Of a DNA stretch of 64,000 bases, positions 26,331 through 35,542 are shown one piece after another. The notes beneath the pieces are model-generated. The model did not search any database, was not told the origin of the DNA, and saw only the letters and a program-made list of their open reading frames with translations. Positions within the stretch are counted from its first letter, which is position 1. Every line of letters starts with the position of its first letter. Source of the stretch: Geomonas agri (GTDB lineage Bacteria; Desulfobacterota; Desulfuromonadia; Geobacterales; Geobacteraceae); assembly GCF_020179605.1 (NCBI RefSeq), contig NZ_JAINZO010000001.1, positions 1,400,799 to 1,464,798 of the forward strand. The letters are read 5' to 3'. The position numbers and the translations under genes are program-made.

Positions 26331-28634
26331 ATGCTTGACAGCGACGCCTTGCTCAAAGAGCTCCTGGCGACCTTCGACATGGAGGCCCGGGAGCATCTCG
26401 GGGAGCTCTCGACCCTGCTTCTTGCGCTGGAACGCGATCCGGACCTGGCAGAGCGCAAGCGCCTTTTGGAGTCGGTGTTCCGCCGCGTGCACACGCTCAA
26501 GGGAGCGGCGCATGCCGTGAACCTCCCGGACGTCGCCCTTGCCTGCCAGCAGCTCGAGGACGTCCTCGCCGAGCTGAAGCGTGGCGACCTCGCGCTTGGG
26601 CTGGAACAGTTCGACTCGCTGCACGTGAGCATCAACGACCTGGAGAAGCGGCTCTCCCTGGGACTGGCGGCAGCTTCTGCAGTTGCGCCCCATGTCCATC
26701 CTGCGGGGCCGCCCCACCCTGCCCCTGCGCCCCTGGTTGCACCTCCCGAGCCGGAGCAGCCTGCCGCGGTCGCCACCGTGACAGTTTCTGCGCCGGCAGC
26801 CACGCTCCAGGCCGTCACGCAACCCGTCACGCAACCCGCCCGCGTCCCGGAGCGCAAGCCGGCGCAGCAGCACCACGTTGCGGCACGCCCGCAGGGGGAC
26901 GAGACCGTCCGCGTATCCGCCCGACTCCTGGAAGAACTCCTGCTGCAGTCGGAGGAACTCGTGTCTGCGAAACTCTCGGCATCCGCGCTCCACGAGGAGC
27001 TGGCGACCCTTGCCGGTGAGCTGGCAATGCGCCAGGGGGAGCGTGGCCGTGCCCTGGAGAGCGCGCGTAGGGTCAAGAAGGGCGCAACCGGACGTGAGGC
27101 CGCGCTCGCCGTGCAACTGGAGCAGAGTTGCCAGGCAGAGCGGCTCATCGAGGGGCGCCTGCGGCTCCTGGAGAAGGGGGCGGACAAGCATCTGAGATCG
27201 CTGCAGGGCATGCTCGACCCCCTTTTGGAGGAGATGAAGAAACTGCAGTTGCTCCCCTGCAGCACCGTCTGCGACCCCTTTGCCAAGCTGGTACGGGACC
27301 TCGCCCGCGAACTGGGCAAGGAGGCGGAATTCAGCTACCAGGGGGGGGAGCTGGAAATCGACCGCCGTATCTTGGCGGAACTGAAGGAGCCGCTGTTGCA
27401 CCTGGTGCGTAACACGGTCGACCACGGTATCGAGGCACCAGAACAACGCGAGGCCGCTGGCAAACCTGCCAAGGGCGCCATCCGCCTCGACATCCGCCTG
27501 CAGGACGCGAACCGCGCTGAACTCGTCCTCGCAGACGACGGCGGCGGCATCGACGTCGCCCTGGTTAAAAACGCCGCGTTGAGGCTCGAGGTGGCCACCG
27601 ACGAGGGGCTGGAGCGCATGTCCGACCGGGATGCGCTCCAGCTCATCTTCGAGTCCGGGCTCTCCACCAGCAAAACGGTAGGCAACGTTTCGGGACGCGG
27701 CGTGGGCCTTGCCATCGTGCGCGAGTCCCTGGAGCGTCTCGGCGGCCACGTTACCGTTTCAAGCACCCCTGGTTATGGCACCACGTTCCGGCTGGTTTTT
27801 CCCCTTTCATTCGCCAGGATACGCGGCCTGTTGGTCCAGGTGCGCGGCAGGGACTGCGTCATCCCGGCCAACAACGTCGAAGTGAGCTCGCGGGTGGCGC
27901 TTGCGGGCGTAAAACGGGTGGAGAACCGCGACACGGTGCTGGTGAACGGCGAGGTGGTCGCGCTGGTTTCTCTGGCTCGCATTCTCGAACTGGAACGGAG
28001 CGCTCCGGCGCAGCAGGAGAGCCTCTGCTTCGTGCTACTGCATGCCGGCGAAAAGAAGATCGCCTTCGCCGTGGACCAGGTGCTGGGGGTCCAGGAGATC
28101 CTGGTCAAGCCGCTGGGGCGGCAGTTGTCCCGGGTGCGCAACGTCTCAGGAGGTACCGTCCTCGGCAACGGCAAGGTGGTCCCGGTTTTAAACGTCGCCG
28201 ACCTGTTCCGCTCTGCATTCGCCGTCGAGGCGCCAGCGGTGCCACTGGCCGCCCCCACCGCCAAAGCAAGGACGGTCTCGGTGCTCGTGGCGGAGGACTC
28301 CATCACCTCGCGCACGCTGCTCAAGAACATCCTGGAAGCGGCGGGCTACCGGGTGCGTACCGCCGTGGACGGGGCGGATGCGCTGTCCCAGTTGAGGGCC
28401 GAGCCATGCGACGTGGTCATCTCTGACATCGAGATGCCGCGCATGGACGGCTTCCAACTCACCGCTGCCATCCGTGCCGACAGCAGGCTGGCCACCCTCC
28501 CCGTGGTCCTGGTGACGGGATTGGAATCGCGCAGTGACCGGGAGCGGGGTATCGATGTCGGTGCCAGCGCCTACCTGGTGAAGAGCAGCTTCGACCAAGG
28601 CAACCTGGTCGAGGTCATCCAAAAACTAAGCTGA
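26331..28634 (+). CDS. CheA hybrid kinase with receiver domain (WspE-like)
   Basis: A protein of 767 residues: Hpt domain (1-105) with phospho-acceptor H54 in RRVHTLKGAA, a Pro/Ala-rich linker (about 115-190), a helical dimerisation region, a HATPase domain (about 330-480; VRNTVDHGIE, DDGGGID, GRGVGLAIV), a CheW-like domain (about 485-625) and a C-terminal receiver with D699 in VVISDIEMPRMDGF. A separate P2 domain is absent, as in WspE. It should phosphorylate its own receiver, CheB and perhaps the REC proteins encoded downstream. Confidence 0.92.
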   Translation: MLDSDALLKELLATFDMEAREHLGELSTLLLALERDPDLAERKRLLESVFRRVHTLKGAAHAVNLPDVALACQQLEDVLAELKRGDLALGLEQFDSLHVSINDLEKRLSLGLAAASAVAPHVHPAGPPHPAPAPLVAPPEPEQPAAVATVTVSAPAATLQAVTQPVTQPARVPERKPAQQHHVAARPQGDETVRVSARLLEELLLQSEELVSAKLSASALHEELATLAGELAMRQGERGRALESARRVKKGATGREAALAVQLEQSCQAERLIEGRLRLLEKGADKHLRSLQGMLDPLLEEMKKLQLLPCSTVCDPFAKLVRDLARELGKEAEFSYQGGELEIDRRILAELKEPLLHLVRNTVDHGIEAPEQREAAGKPAKGAIRLDIRLQDANRAELVLADDGGGIDVALVKNAALRLEVATDEGLERMSDRDALQLIFESGLSTSKTVGNVSGRGVGLAIVRESLERLGGHVTVSSTPGYGTTFRLVFPLSFARIRGLLVQVRGRDCVIPANNVEVSSRVALAGVKRVENRDTVLVNGEVVALVSLARILELERSAPAQQESLCFVLLHAGEKKIAFAVDQVLGVQEILVKPLGRQLSRVRNVSGGTVLGNGKVVPVLNVADLFRSAFAVEAPAVPLAAPTAKARTVSVLVAEDSITSRTLLKNILEAAGYRVRTAVDGADALSQLRAEPCDVVISDIEMPRMDGFQLTAAIRADSRLATLPVVLVTGLESRSDRERGIDVGASAYLVKSSFDQGNLVEVIQKLS

Positions 28635-28645
28635 CGAGGAACCAC

Positions 28646-29704
28646 GTGATCAGACTGTTGGTGGTGGAAGATTCCAAAACGGTGCAGCGTGCCCTGGTGG
28701 CCGCCTTCGAGGCCGACCCGGACATCAAGGTGATCGGCACCGCAGAAACCGGCGAGGAAGCGGTCGAAGCGGCGAAATGCCTCCGTCCCGACCTGATCAC
28801 CATGGACATCAACCTCCCAGGTATGGACGGCTTCGACGCCACCCGCGCCATCATGTCCACCTGCCCGGTCCCCATCGTCATCGTCACAGGGAAGATGAAT
28901 CCCAAGGATTCCGCCACCCTGTTCCGGGTCATGGAGGCCGGCGCCCTGATGGTCCTCGCCAAGCCGGACCCGGTGGGGAGCCCGGGCTACCAGGACTCGG
29001 TGGCCAACCTGGTGCACCACCTGAAGCTGATGGCCGAGATCAAAGTAGTGCGGCGCATTTTCCCGTCGGGCAAGGTGGCGCCCCGCCCCGAGCGCCCGCT
29101 GCCTCCGCCCCCGGTACAACCGGTCAAGGTGGTGGCAATCGGGGCATCGACTGGGGGGCCGCCACTTTTGCGCCAGATACTGGCCGAACTGCCCGCCCCT
29201 TTTCCCGCCGCTGTGGTCGTTGTCCAGCACATGGCGGTCGGTTTCACGGAGAACTTCGTGCACTGGCTGAACCGCAGCTCGAAGCTTCCGGTACAGTTGG
29301 GGACCGACGGTGCTCAACTCGCCCCTGGGCAGGTCTACGTGGCACCGGACAACTGCCACATGGAGGTCACCTCCACCGGCAAGATCATCCTCACCGAAGC
29401 CGCCCCCGAGCACGGGGTACGCCCATCGGTCTCGGTCCTGTTCCGCTCGGTGGCACTAAGTTACGGCCGACACGCCATGGGGGTGCTCTTGACCGGGATG
29501 GGCAAGGACGGGGCGCTGGAGCTTAAGACGATCCGGGGGCGCGGCGGCATCACGGTCGCGCAGGACCGCGAGAGCTCCATGGTATTCGGCATGCCCGGAG
29601 AGGCCATAGAAATCGACGCGGCGCAGCACGTGCTGCCACCGGGAGCAATCATAGAACTGTTGCACAGGGTTACCAGTAAAAGCGCAAGCGCCGCTTCACG
29701 TTAA
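28646..29704 (+). CDS. CheB-type methylesterase response regulator (WspF-like)
   Basis: A protein of 352 residues: receiver domain (1-125) with D54 in MDINLPGMDGF, linker, then a methylesterase domain with GASTGGPPLL (Ser), VVVQHMAVGF (His) and LTGMGKDGA (Asp). It removes receptor methyl groups for adaptation. The GTG start has GAGGA five bases upstream. It follows the CheA gene by 11 bases. Confidence 0.93.
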   Translation: MIRLLVVEDSKTVQRALVAAFEADPDIKVIGTAETGEEAVEAAKCLRPDLITMDINLPGMDGFDATRAIMSTCPVPIVIVTGKMNPKDSATLFRVMEAGALMVLAKPDPVGSPGYQDSVANLVHHLKLMAEIKVVRRIFPSGKVAPRPERPLPPPPVQPVKVVAIGASTGGPPLLRQILAELPAPFPAAVVVVQHMAVGFTENFVHWLNRSSKLPVQLGTDGAQLAPGQVYVAPDNCHMEVTSTGKIILTEAAPEHGVRPSVSVLFRSVALSYGRHAMGVLLTGMGKDGALELKTIRGRGGITVAQDRESSMVFGMPGEAIEIDAAQHVLPPGAIIELLHRVTSKSASAASR

Positions 29705-29717
29705 GGAAAGAGAAAAG

Positions 29718-31076
29718 ATGGCCACCGACTACACCGCTGGTGCCGACCGGCACCATATACTCATCGTCGACGATAGCCCCACCCAGGCTAAGCTCCTTGA
29801 ACAGATGCTGGCCGAACAGGGCTACCGGGTACGCACCGCGCGCAACGGCAGCGACGCCCTGGAAGTGATCCGCTCCGGGAGTCCCGACCTCGTCATCAGC
29901 GACATCCTCATGCCGGAAATGGACGGGTTCGAGTTGTGTCGCAGGGTCAGACAGCTCCACGACAAGGCACAGCTCCCCATTATCCTGCTTACCCACCTGA
30001 ACGATCCGGCCGACGTCCTGCACAGCCTCGAGGTCGGTGCAGACTACTTCGTCTCCAAGCCCTACAGCCGTAAGCTCCTCCTGTCCCGCATCCGTTCGGT
30101 GCTCGAAGGGGAGCGTCTGTGTCGCCAGGGCGATGTCGAGGGGGAGGTTTCCGTCGGCTACCGCGGCAGGCAGTACCATGTCCACGCCGACTGCGCCCAC
30201 ACTCTGGAACTGCTGCTGGCGACCTACGAGATGGCGGCCGAGAAGAACCAGGAACTGCTGGGAGCCCAGGCCCTTCTCTCCAACCTGAACCGCGAGCTGG
30301 AGCAGCGGGTGCTGGAGCGGACCGCGGCGCTCACCCAGGAGACGGCGGAACGCCTGCAGGCACTGGAAGAGCTGCGCAAGAAGGACGAAGTGCTCATGCA
30401 GCAAAGCCGGCAGGCGGCCATGGGGGAGATGATCGGCAACATCGCGCACCAGTGGCGCCAGCCGCTCAACGCGGTCGGGCTCTTAGTCCAGGATCTCACC
30501 CTCTCCTACGAGTACGGCAACTTCAGCCGCGACTACCTCGAGTCCAGCACCGGCAAGATCATGCAGATGGTGCGGCACATGTCCCAGACCATCGACGACT
30601 TCAGGAACTTCTTCACCCCCGACAAGGAGAAGACGGAGTTCCACCTGGAAAAGGTGCTCCGGCGCACCCTGGCGCTCATCGACGGCAGCCTCAACGACAA
30701 GGGGATCACCATCGAACTGCAGGCCGGCGCGGTCCCCGCCGTGGTGGGGCACCCCAACGAGTTCTCCCAGGTACTGCTGAACATCATGAACAACGCCATG
30801 GACGCTTTCGGCGAGAGAAAGGTTCGGGCCCCGCGGCTCAAGGTGGTCCTCTCCAGCCACGAGGAGCGGGCCGTGGTCACCATCGCCGATAACGCCGGCG
30901 GCATCTCAGAGGAGGTCATCGACCGCATCTTCGAACCCTACTTCACCACCAAGGAACAGGGCAAAGGGACCGGCATCGGCCTGTTCATGGCCAAGAACAT
31001 CGTGGAGAAGAGCATGAACGGCTCGCTGACCGTACGCAACACCGGTGAAGGCGCCGAGTTTAGGATCGAGGTCTGA
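29718..31076 (+). CDS. Receiver-histidine kinase hybrid
   Basis: A protein of 452 residues: receiver (about 12-130) with D62 in VISDILMPEMDGF, a coiled coil (about 170-230), a HisKA helix with H244 in IAHQWRQPLNAV and a HATPase domain (NNAMDAF, DNAGGI, GTGIGLFMAK). With the receiver in front, it would be an output of the CheA kinase that in turn passes phosphate on. It has no membrane segment. AAGGAAAG precedes the ATG, 13 bases after cheB. Confidence 0.9.
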   Translation: MATDYTAGADRHHILIVDDSPTQAKLLEQMLAEQGYRVRTARNGSDALEVIRSGSPDLVISDILMPEMDGFELCRRVRQLHDKAQLPIILLTHLNDPADVLHSLEVGADYFVSKPYSRKLLLSRIRSVLEGERLCRQGDVEGEVSVGYRGRQYHVHADCAHTLELLLATYEMAAEKNQELLGAQALLSNLNRELEQRVLERTAALTQETAERLQALEELRKKDEVLMQQSRQAAMGEMIGNIAHQWRQPLNAVGLLVQDLTLSYEYGNFSRDYLESSTGKIMQMVRHMSQTIDDFRNFFTPDKEKTEFHLEKVLRRTLALIDGSLNDKGITIELQAGAVPAVVGHPNEFSQVLLNIMNNAMDAFGERKVRAPRLKVVLSSHEERAVVTIADNAGGISEEVIDRIFEPYFTTKEQGKGTGIGLFMAKNIVEKSMNGSLTVRNTGEGAEFRIEV

Positions 31077-31077
31077 T

Positions 31078-32586
31078 ATGGCGGCAATTGCAACATCCGG
31101 CAGCGGCTTCAAGCTGTTATACGTGGAAGATGATGAGATTACCCGGCACACGGTGCTCACCCTGCTTAACCGCCGTTTTCCCTCTCTTGACATAGCATCG
31201 GCCGCCAACGGAGGCGAGGCGATGGAGCTTTACGGCAGCTTCGCCCCCGACCTCGTGGTCACCGATATAAAGATGCCGGTGATGAGCGGCATCGACATGG
31301 CGCGACGCATGCTGGAACGAAAGCCGTCGCTACCCATCATCGTCACCAGCGCGCACAGCGACATGCAATACCTACTGGAATCCATCGAACTCGGCATCGC
31401 GCGCTACGTTCTCAAGCCGATCGACAGCGGCAAACTATTCGCCTCCATCGAGACCTGCCTTGGCACCCTTTCGCTGGAGCGTGAACTGCAGGCCCAGCAG
31501 GCTTTCGTCCGCAAGCTCTCGCGCGCAGTGCAGCAAAGCCCCAACTCCATCGTCATAACCGATCCGCACGGGACGGTCGAATACGTCAACCCCAAGTTCA
31601 CTGAGCTGACGGGCAAGGCGCAAGCTGAGGTGCTGGGGCGCCCGCTGGCCGAGCTGCTTCCCGGTGGTGCCGAGATCTGGGCGCAGGTGTCGCCTGGCAA
31701 AACGTGGCACGGCGAAGTGGCCGGCTCGGGCAAGGACGGAATCCCCCTGTACCAGTCCAGCTCCATATCGCCGGTACTCGATGAGTCCGGTGCTATCGCC
31801 AACTTCGTGGCGGTACACGAGGACATCACCGAGCGGGTGTTGAATGAGAGGAAAATAGAGCAGCTGAACCAGAGCCTCACCGCGCGCGCCGAGGAACTCG
31901 AGATCGCCAACCGCGACCTGGAAGGGTTCAGCTACACGGTCTCGCACGACCTGCGCACCCCTCTCACCAACATCAACGGCTACTGCCAAGTGATCCTGGA
32001 GATCTACGGCCGCACTCTGGAGGAGGGGTGTAAGGAGTTCATCGACACCATCTTCAACGAGACTATCAGCATGAACCAGCTGATCCGGACCCTGCTGGAG
32101 TTCTCCCGCGTCACGCGGGCGGAGATGGTGAAATCCCCGGTGGACCTGAGCGAGATGGCCACCCTGATCGCCGCGTCACAGCAGCTTGCCGCACCCGGAC
32201 GCAAGCTCAGCTTTACCATCGATCCCGACATCAGCGCGTATGGGGACCGGGACTTACTGAAGGTGGTGCTGGAGAACCTCTTCTCCAACGCCTGCAAATA
32301 TTCCGGCAAGAAGGAACTGTCCCTGATCGAGTTCCGCGCGATGGAACGGAACGGGGAAACGGTGTACCTGGTTCGTGACAACGGGGCCGGTTTCGACATG
32401 GCCCAGGCCGAGAAGCTATTCAGCCCGTTCCAGCGCCTGCACACGGAACGCGAGTTCAAGGGGTTCGGGGTGGGGCTGGCCACGGTACAGCGCATCATCC
32501 AGCGCCACGGCGGGCGGGTGTGGGCTGAAGGCGAGGTTGATCGCGGTGCGTGTTTCTACTTCACCCTCCCCGGACCGCAGGCGTAG
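31078..32586 (+). CDS. Receiver-PAS-histidine kinase hybrid
   Basis: A protein of 502 residues: receiver (1-125) with D63 in VVTDIKMPVMSG, a PAS domain (about 145-265) and a kinase core with H290 in SHDLRTPLTNINGY, then HATPase motifs DNGAGFD and GFGVGLATV. The ATG at 31078 has GAGG six bases upstream and lies one base after the previous stop, so translation is probably coupled. It is likely a second kinase in the output branch of the cluster. Confidence 0.9.
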   Translation: MAAIATSGSGFKLLYVEDDEITRHTVLTLLNRRFPSLDIASAANGGEAMELYGSFAPDLVVTDIKMPVMSGIDMARRMLERKPSLPIIVTSAHSDMQYLLESIELGIARYVLKPIDSGKLFASIETCLGTLSLERELQAQQAFVRKLSRAVQQSPNSIVITDPHGTVEYVNPKFTELTGKAQAEVLGRPLAELLPGGAEIWAQVSPGKTWHGEVAGSGKDGIPLYQSSSISPVLDESGAIANFVAVHEDITERVLNERKIEQLNQSLTARAEELEIANRDLEGFSYTVSHDLRTPLTNINGYCQVILEIYGRTLEEGCKEFIDTIFNETISMNQLIRTLLEFSRVTRAEMVKSPVDLSEMATLIAASQQLAAPGRKLSFTIDPDISAYGDRDLLKVVLENLFSNACKYSGKKELSLIEFRAMERNGETVYLVRDNGAGFDMAQAEKLFSPFQRLHTEREFKGFGVGLATVQRIIQRHGGRVWAEGEVDRGACFYFTLPGPQA

Positions 32587-32632
32587 TGGCGGCGACGCGG
32601 GGAGTTTCTTTCAACTAGCGGAGGTCTCAGTA

Positions 32633-34054
32633 GTGACAGCGACAAACAAGCATTCACAACGGATTTTGCTGGTCGATGACGAACAATTGATCCTGGACGG
32701 GTGTCGCGCCTGCCTGAATAACGCCGGATGGCAGGACGTGCTGACCGAAAGCGACAGCCGGTTGGTGATGTCACTGCTGGAGCGGGAGGAAGTCGACGTC
32801 ATCGTGCTCGACCTGCGCATGCCCCACATCACCGGGTTGGAACTGCTCCCCCAGATAGTGAAGCAGCACCCGCAGATCAAGGTGATCGTCTCCACCGCCA
32901 ACAACGAGGTGGAGACGGTGGTCAACTGCATGAAGGAAGGCGCCTACGACTACATGGTGAAGCCCATCGACGTCAAGCGCCTGCTCACCTCGGTGAAAAA
33001 GGCGATGGAGATGCGCAGCCTCGCCAACGAACTTTCCGCACTGAAGAGCTACATGTTCAACGACCGCCTTGATCACCCGGAGGCATTCTCAGGGATCGTC
33101 TCCGGCAACAAGGCCATGCGCGCCGTATTCCAGTATCTCGAAGTGATCGCCGGGACCCGGCAACCGGTGACCATTACCGGCGAGACCGGCACCGGAAAGG
33201 AGTTGATAGCGCGGGCCATCCACGACCTGAGCGGCTGCAGCGGCGACTACGTGGCGCTCAACGTGGCCGGTTTGGACGACAACATGTTCTCCGACACCCT
33301 GTTCGGCCACCGCAAGGGGGCCTTTACCGGTGCAGACCAGGCCCGCGACGGCCTCATCACCCGTGCCGCGGGGGGCACCCTCTTCCTCGACGAAATCGGC
33401 GACCTGAACGAGATGTCGCAGATCAAGCTGCTCAGGCTTTTGCAGGAGCAGGAGTACTACCCGGTCGGGTCCGACTTCATCAAGAAAAGCGATGCCCGCA
33501 TCGTGCTGGCCACCAACCGGGACCTGCAGGAGATGATCAAGCAGGGCAAGTTCAGAAACGACCTGTACTACCGGCTCTGCGGTCACCGGGTGCACCTTCC
33601 CCCGCTGCGCGAGCGCCTGGACGACATCCCGCTTCTTTTGGACCACTTCCTGGAAAAAACGGCCGTGCGCCTGGGCAAGAAGAAGCCGACGCCTCCGCCG
33701 GAGCTCGCCGTTATGCTCACCCTGTACCCTTTCCCGGGCAACATCCGGGAGTTCGAAGCCCTGGTCTCCGACGCCGTACTGCGGCACACCTCGGGTGTCC
33801 TTTCCATGGACACCTTCAAAGCCGTGATCGGCGATGAGCGTCCCGCCCCTGGAGGTGCCGCGGGCACAGGCAAAAACGGCGGTGACAACCCGTTGTGCGA
33901 CATCTTCGGCCACTTCCCTACCATCGACGAGGTCGAGCAATACATGATCGCCGAAGCGATGAAGATGGCCAAGGGAAACCAGGGGCTGGCCGGCAAGATC
34001 CTCGGCATGGGTCGCCAGACCCTCAACAAACGCCTCAAGTCGCAGGCCGACTGA
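32633..34054 (+). CDS. NtrC-family sigma-54 response regulator
   Basis: A protein of 473 residues: receiver with D60 in VIVLDLRMPHITGLEL, a sigma-54 AAA+ domain with Walker A GETGTGKELIARA, the sigma-54 contact loop GAFTGA and Walker B GGTLFLDEIGDL, and a C-terminal Fis-type helix-turn-helix (NQGLAGKILGMGRQTLNKRL). The GTG at 32633 has GGAGG eight bases upstream. As last gene before a strong terminator it is the likely final output of the chemosensory cluster, giving transcriptional control in place of a flagellar or cyclase output. Confidence 0.92.
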   Translation: MTATNKHSQRILLVDDEQLILDGCRACLNNAGWQDVLTESDSRLVMSLLEREEVDVIVLDLRMPHITGLELLPQIVKQHPQIKVIVSTANNEVETVVNCMKEGAYDYMVKPIDVKRLLTSVKKAMEMRSLANELSALKSYMFNDRLDHPEAFSGIVSGNKAMRAVFQYLEVIAGTRQPVTITGETGTGKELIARAIHDLSGCSGDYVALNVAGLDDNMFSDTLFGHRKGAFTGADQARDGLITRAAGGTLFLDEIGDLNEMSQIKLLRLLQEQEYYPVGSDFIKKSDARIVLATNRDLQEMIKQGKFRNDLYYRLCGHRVHLPPLRERLDDIPLLLDHFLEKTAVRLGKKKPTPPPELAVMLTLYPFPGNIREFEALVSDAVLRHTSGVLSMDTFKAVIGDERPAPGGAAGTGKNGGDNPLCDIFGHFPTIDEVEQYMIAEAMKMAKGNQGLAGKILGMGRQTLNKRLKSQAD

Positions 34055-34076
34055 GAGCAAAAAAAGCCGTAACGAC

Positions 34077-34110
34077 AAAACCGCCGGGAGCATCGCCCCC
34101 GGCGGTTTTT
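34077..34110 (+). terminator. Terminator of the Wsp-like operon
   Basis: A perfect 12-bp stem (34077-34088 with 34098-34109) followed by T residues, 22 bases after the sigma-54 regulator stop. Confidence 0.9.
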
Positions 34111-34153
34111 CTTTTGCATCCGCGCCCCGGACCATTCACGCAGGGCGGAAGAT

Positions 34154-34176
34154 GCCCTCTCCCACCGGGAGAGGGA
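34154..34176. repeat. REP-like palindrome core, copy 3
   Basis: The palindrome CCCTCTCCC-ACC-GGGAGAGGG matches the core of the elements at 133-175 and 12893-12937. It lies between two convergent genes. Confidence 0.5.
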
Positions 34177-34196
34177 GCGAGGCGGAGAGTAGCAGT

Positions 34197-35390
34197 TTAG
34201 AAGTGCTGCGCCACCATCCCCTGGGCGAGATCCATGGACGAGGTGAAGGCGGGAGAGATGGGATTGAGCACGTGGAGCGTCGGCCCGTCGGCAACCACCA
34301 GGAAGTCCATCACCAGCTGCTTGGTGTCCCAGTCCACGAGCTGCGGCCGGATGCCAACCTTGGAGGCGGCGACTACGTCTTCGGGCGAGAGTTCCTTGAC
34401 CAGCCGGGCGGCGTCCTTGAAGAAGACCGAAGGGATGTACTTGGCAGGTTCGGTGAGCGCCACGTTGCGAAACTGCTTGTTGGCCAGGAATAACACGAGG
34501 TCCTGGAAGGCAATGGAGAAGGCCTCGGCGTCGATCCCCTTGACGATGCCGTAGTTCTCGCGGCCGAAGGCGGGGATGGCGGTGGGCCCAAGGTAGACGT
34601 CGCCGTGGACGCTGCGGGTGAAATGGACTCCGAGGAACGGATTGCGGATGTCGGGGACCGGATAGATGCTGGAATTGACGGTGTACGGCGCATCCTTTTT
34701 AAGGAGCCGGTACACCCCCTTGAAGGGGATCAGGCGGTAGTTCAGTCCAACGCCGAAGAAGGCCGCGACCTTGTTGCAGTACGCCCCCGCAGCGTTGACG
34801 AACCTGTTGAAACGGATTTCTCCCCTGCTGGTGATCGCGGTCCCGCTCCCCTTGAGCCCGGTCATGCGGCATCCCATCACGAAGGTGACCTTACCGCTTG
34901 CTTCCAGCTCCTTTTTCAGGCTTTTGAGCACGGCCTTCGGGTCGACCACCGCCGTGTAGTGCGAGAAGAGCGCCCGATCCACGGTGCGGGCATTGGGCTC
35001 TATGGCGGCAAGCTGGTGCTCGTCGATCATGTCCACCTTGGCGCCGTTAGCGGTGGCGCGCCGGTACAGTTCGTCGAGCACCGGCAGTTCCTCCTGGGTG
35101 CGCGTCACGATCACCTTGCCGTTTTCAAGAAGCGGCAGCCCCTGCTCCTTGCAGTAAGTCCGCATCAGGAAGTTACCGTTCAGGCATGACTTTGCTTTCA
35201 GGCTGTCCGGCGAGTAGTAGATCCCCGCGTGCAGCACGCCGGAGTTGCGGCCGGAGGCATGTACCCCGAGTTCTGCTTCCTTCTCTATGATGACGATATC
35301 GCCGTGGCCGGTGCGCAGCAGTTCGCGCGCGATGGTAAGCCCGATGATGCCCGCCCCGACGATCAGTATCTCAGCCCTGTCGAAACTCAT
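34197..35390 (-). CDS. lhgO: L-2-hydroxyglutarate oxidase/dehydrogenase
   Basis: A FAD-dependent protein of 397 residues. ILIVGAGIIGLTIARELL is the dinucleotide-binding motif; ASGRNSGVLHAGIYYSP is characteristic of LhgO/YgaF, which oxidises L-2-hydroxyglutarate to 2-oxoglutarate and passes electrons to the quinone pool. The ATG at 35390 is chosen because GGAG lies five bases before it. In Escherichia coli lhgO sits next to gab genes; here the GABA genes start a few kilobases away, with an exonuclease gene between. No glutarate hydroxylase (CsiD) is visible. Confidence 0.9.
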   Translation of the reverse strand: MSFDRAEILIVGAGIIGLTIARELLRTGHGDIVIIEKEAELGVHASGRNSGVLHAGIYYSPDSLKAKSCLNGNFLMRTYCKEQGLPLLENGKVIVTRTQEELPVLDELYRRATANGAKVDMIDEHQLAAIEPNARTVDRALFSHYTAVVDPKAVLKSLKKELEASGKVTFVMGCRMTGLKGSGTAITSRGEIRFNRFVNAAGAYCNKVAAFFGVGLNYRLIPFKGVYRLLKKDAPYTVNSSIYPVPDIRNPFLGVHFTRSVHGDVYLGPTAIPAFGRENYGIVKGIDAEAFSIAFQDLVLFLANKQFRNVALTEPAKYIPSVFFKDAARLVKELSPEDVVAASKVGIRPQLVDWDTKQLVMDFLVVADGPTLHVLNPISPAFTSSMDLAQGMVAQHF

Positions 35391-35430
35391 GTCATCTCCG
35401 TATCCGCTGTCAAAAACCAGCAGCATTTTG

Positions 35431-35528
35431 TCACGCAAAGCCGCAGAGACCCAAAGAAATCATAGTAAGGATAAAGGCCCTTGGTTCACCCCAAAAGGTT
35501 TTCTTAGCGTCTTTGCGCCTTTGCGTGA
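35431..35528. repeat. Inverted-repeat element of the CGCAAAGACGCAAAG type
   Basis: The left arm 35431-35459 (TCACGCAAAGCCGCAGAGAC...) is mirrored by the right arm 35500-35528 (...GCGTCTTTGCGCCTTTGCG). The 40-base loop has no ORF. Similar TTTGCG-rich inverted repeats are dispersed in many bacterial genomes. It lies between two minus-strand genes and could act as a transcript hairpin or be a non-autonomous mobile element. Confidence 0.65.
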
Positions 35529-35542
35529 GGTGTTTAAGGGTC

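Noticed and set aside
25320-27749. An 809-codon open frame on the minus strand across the receptor and CheA genes
   Set aside because: It is the antisense shadow of two clear chemosensory genes. Its translation is low in complexity with no domain, and it has no ribosome site.
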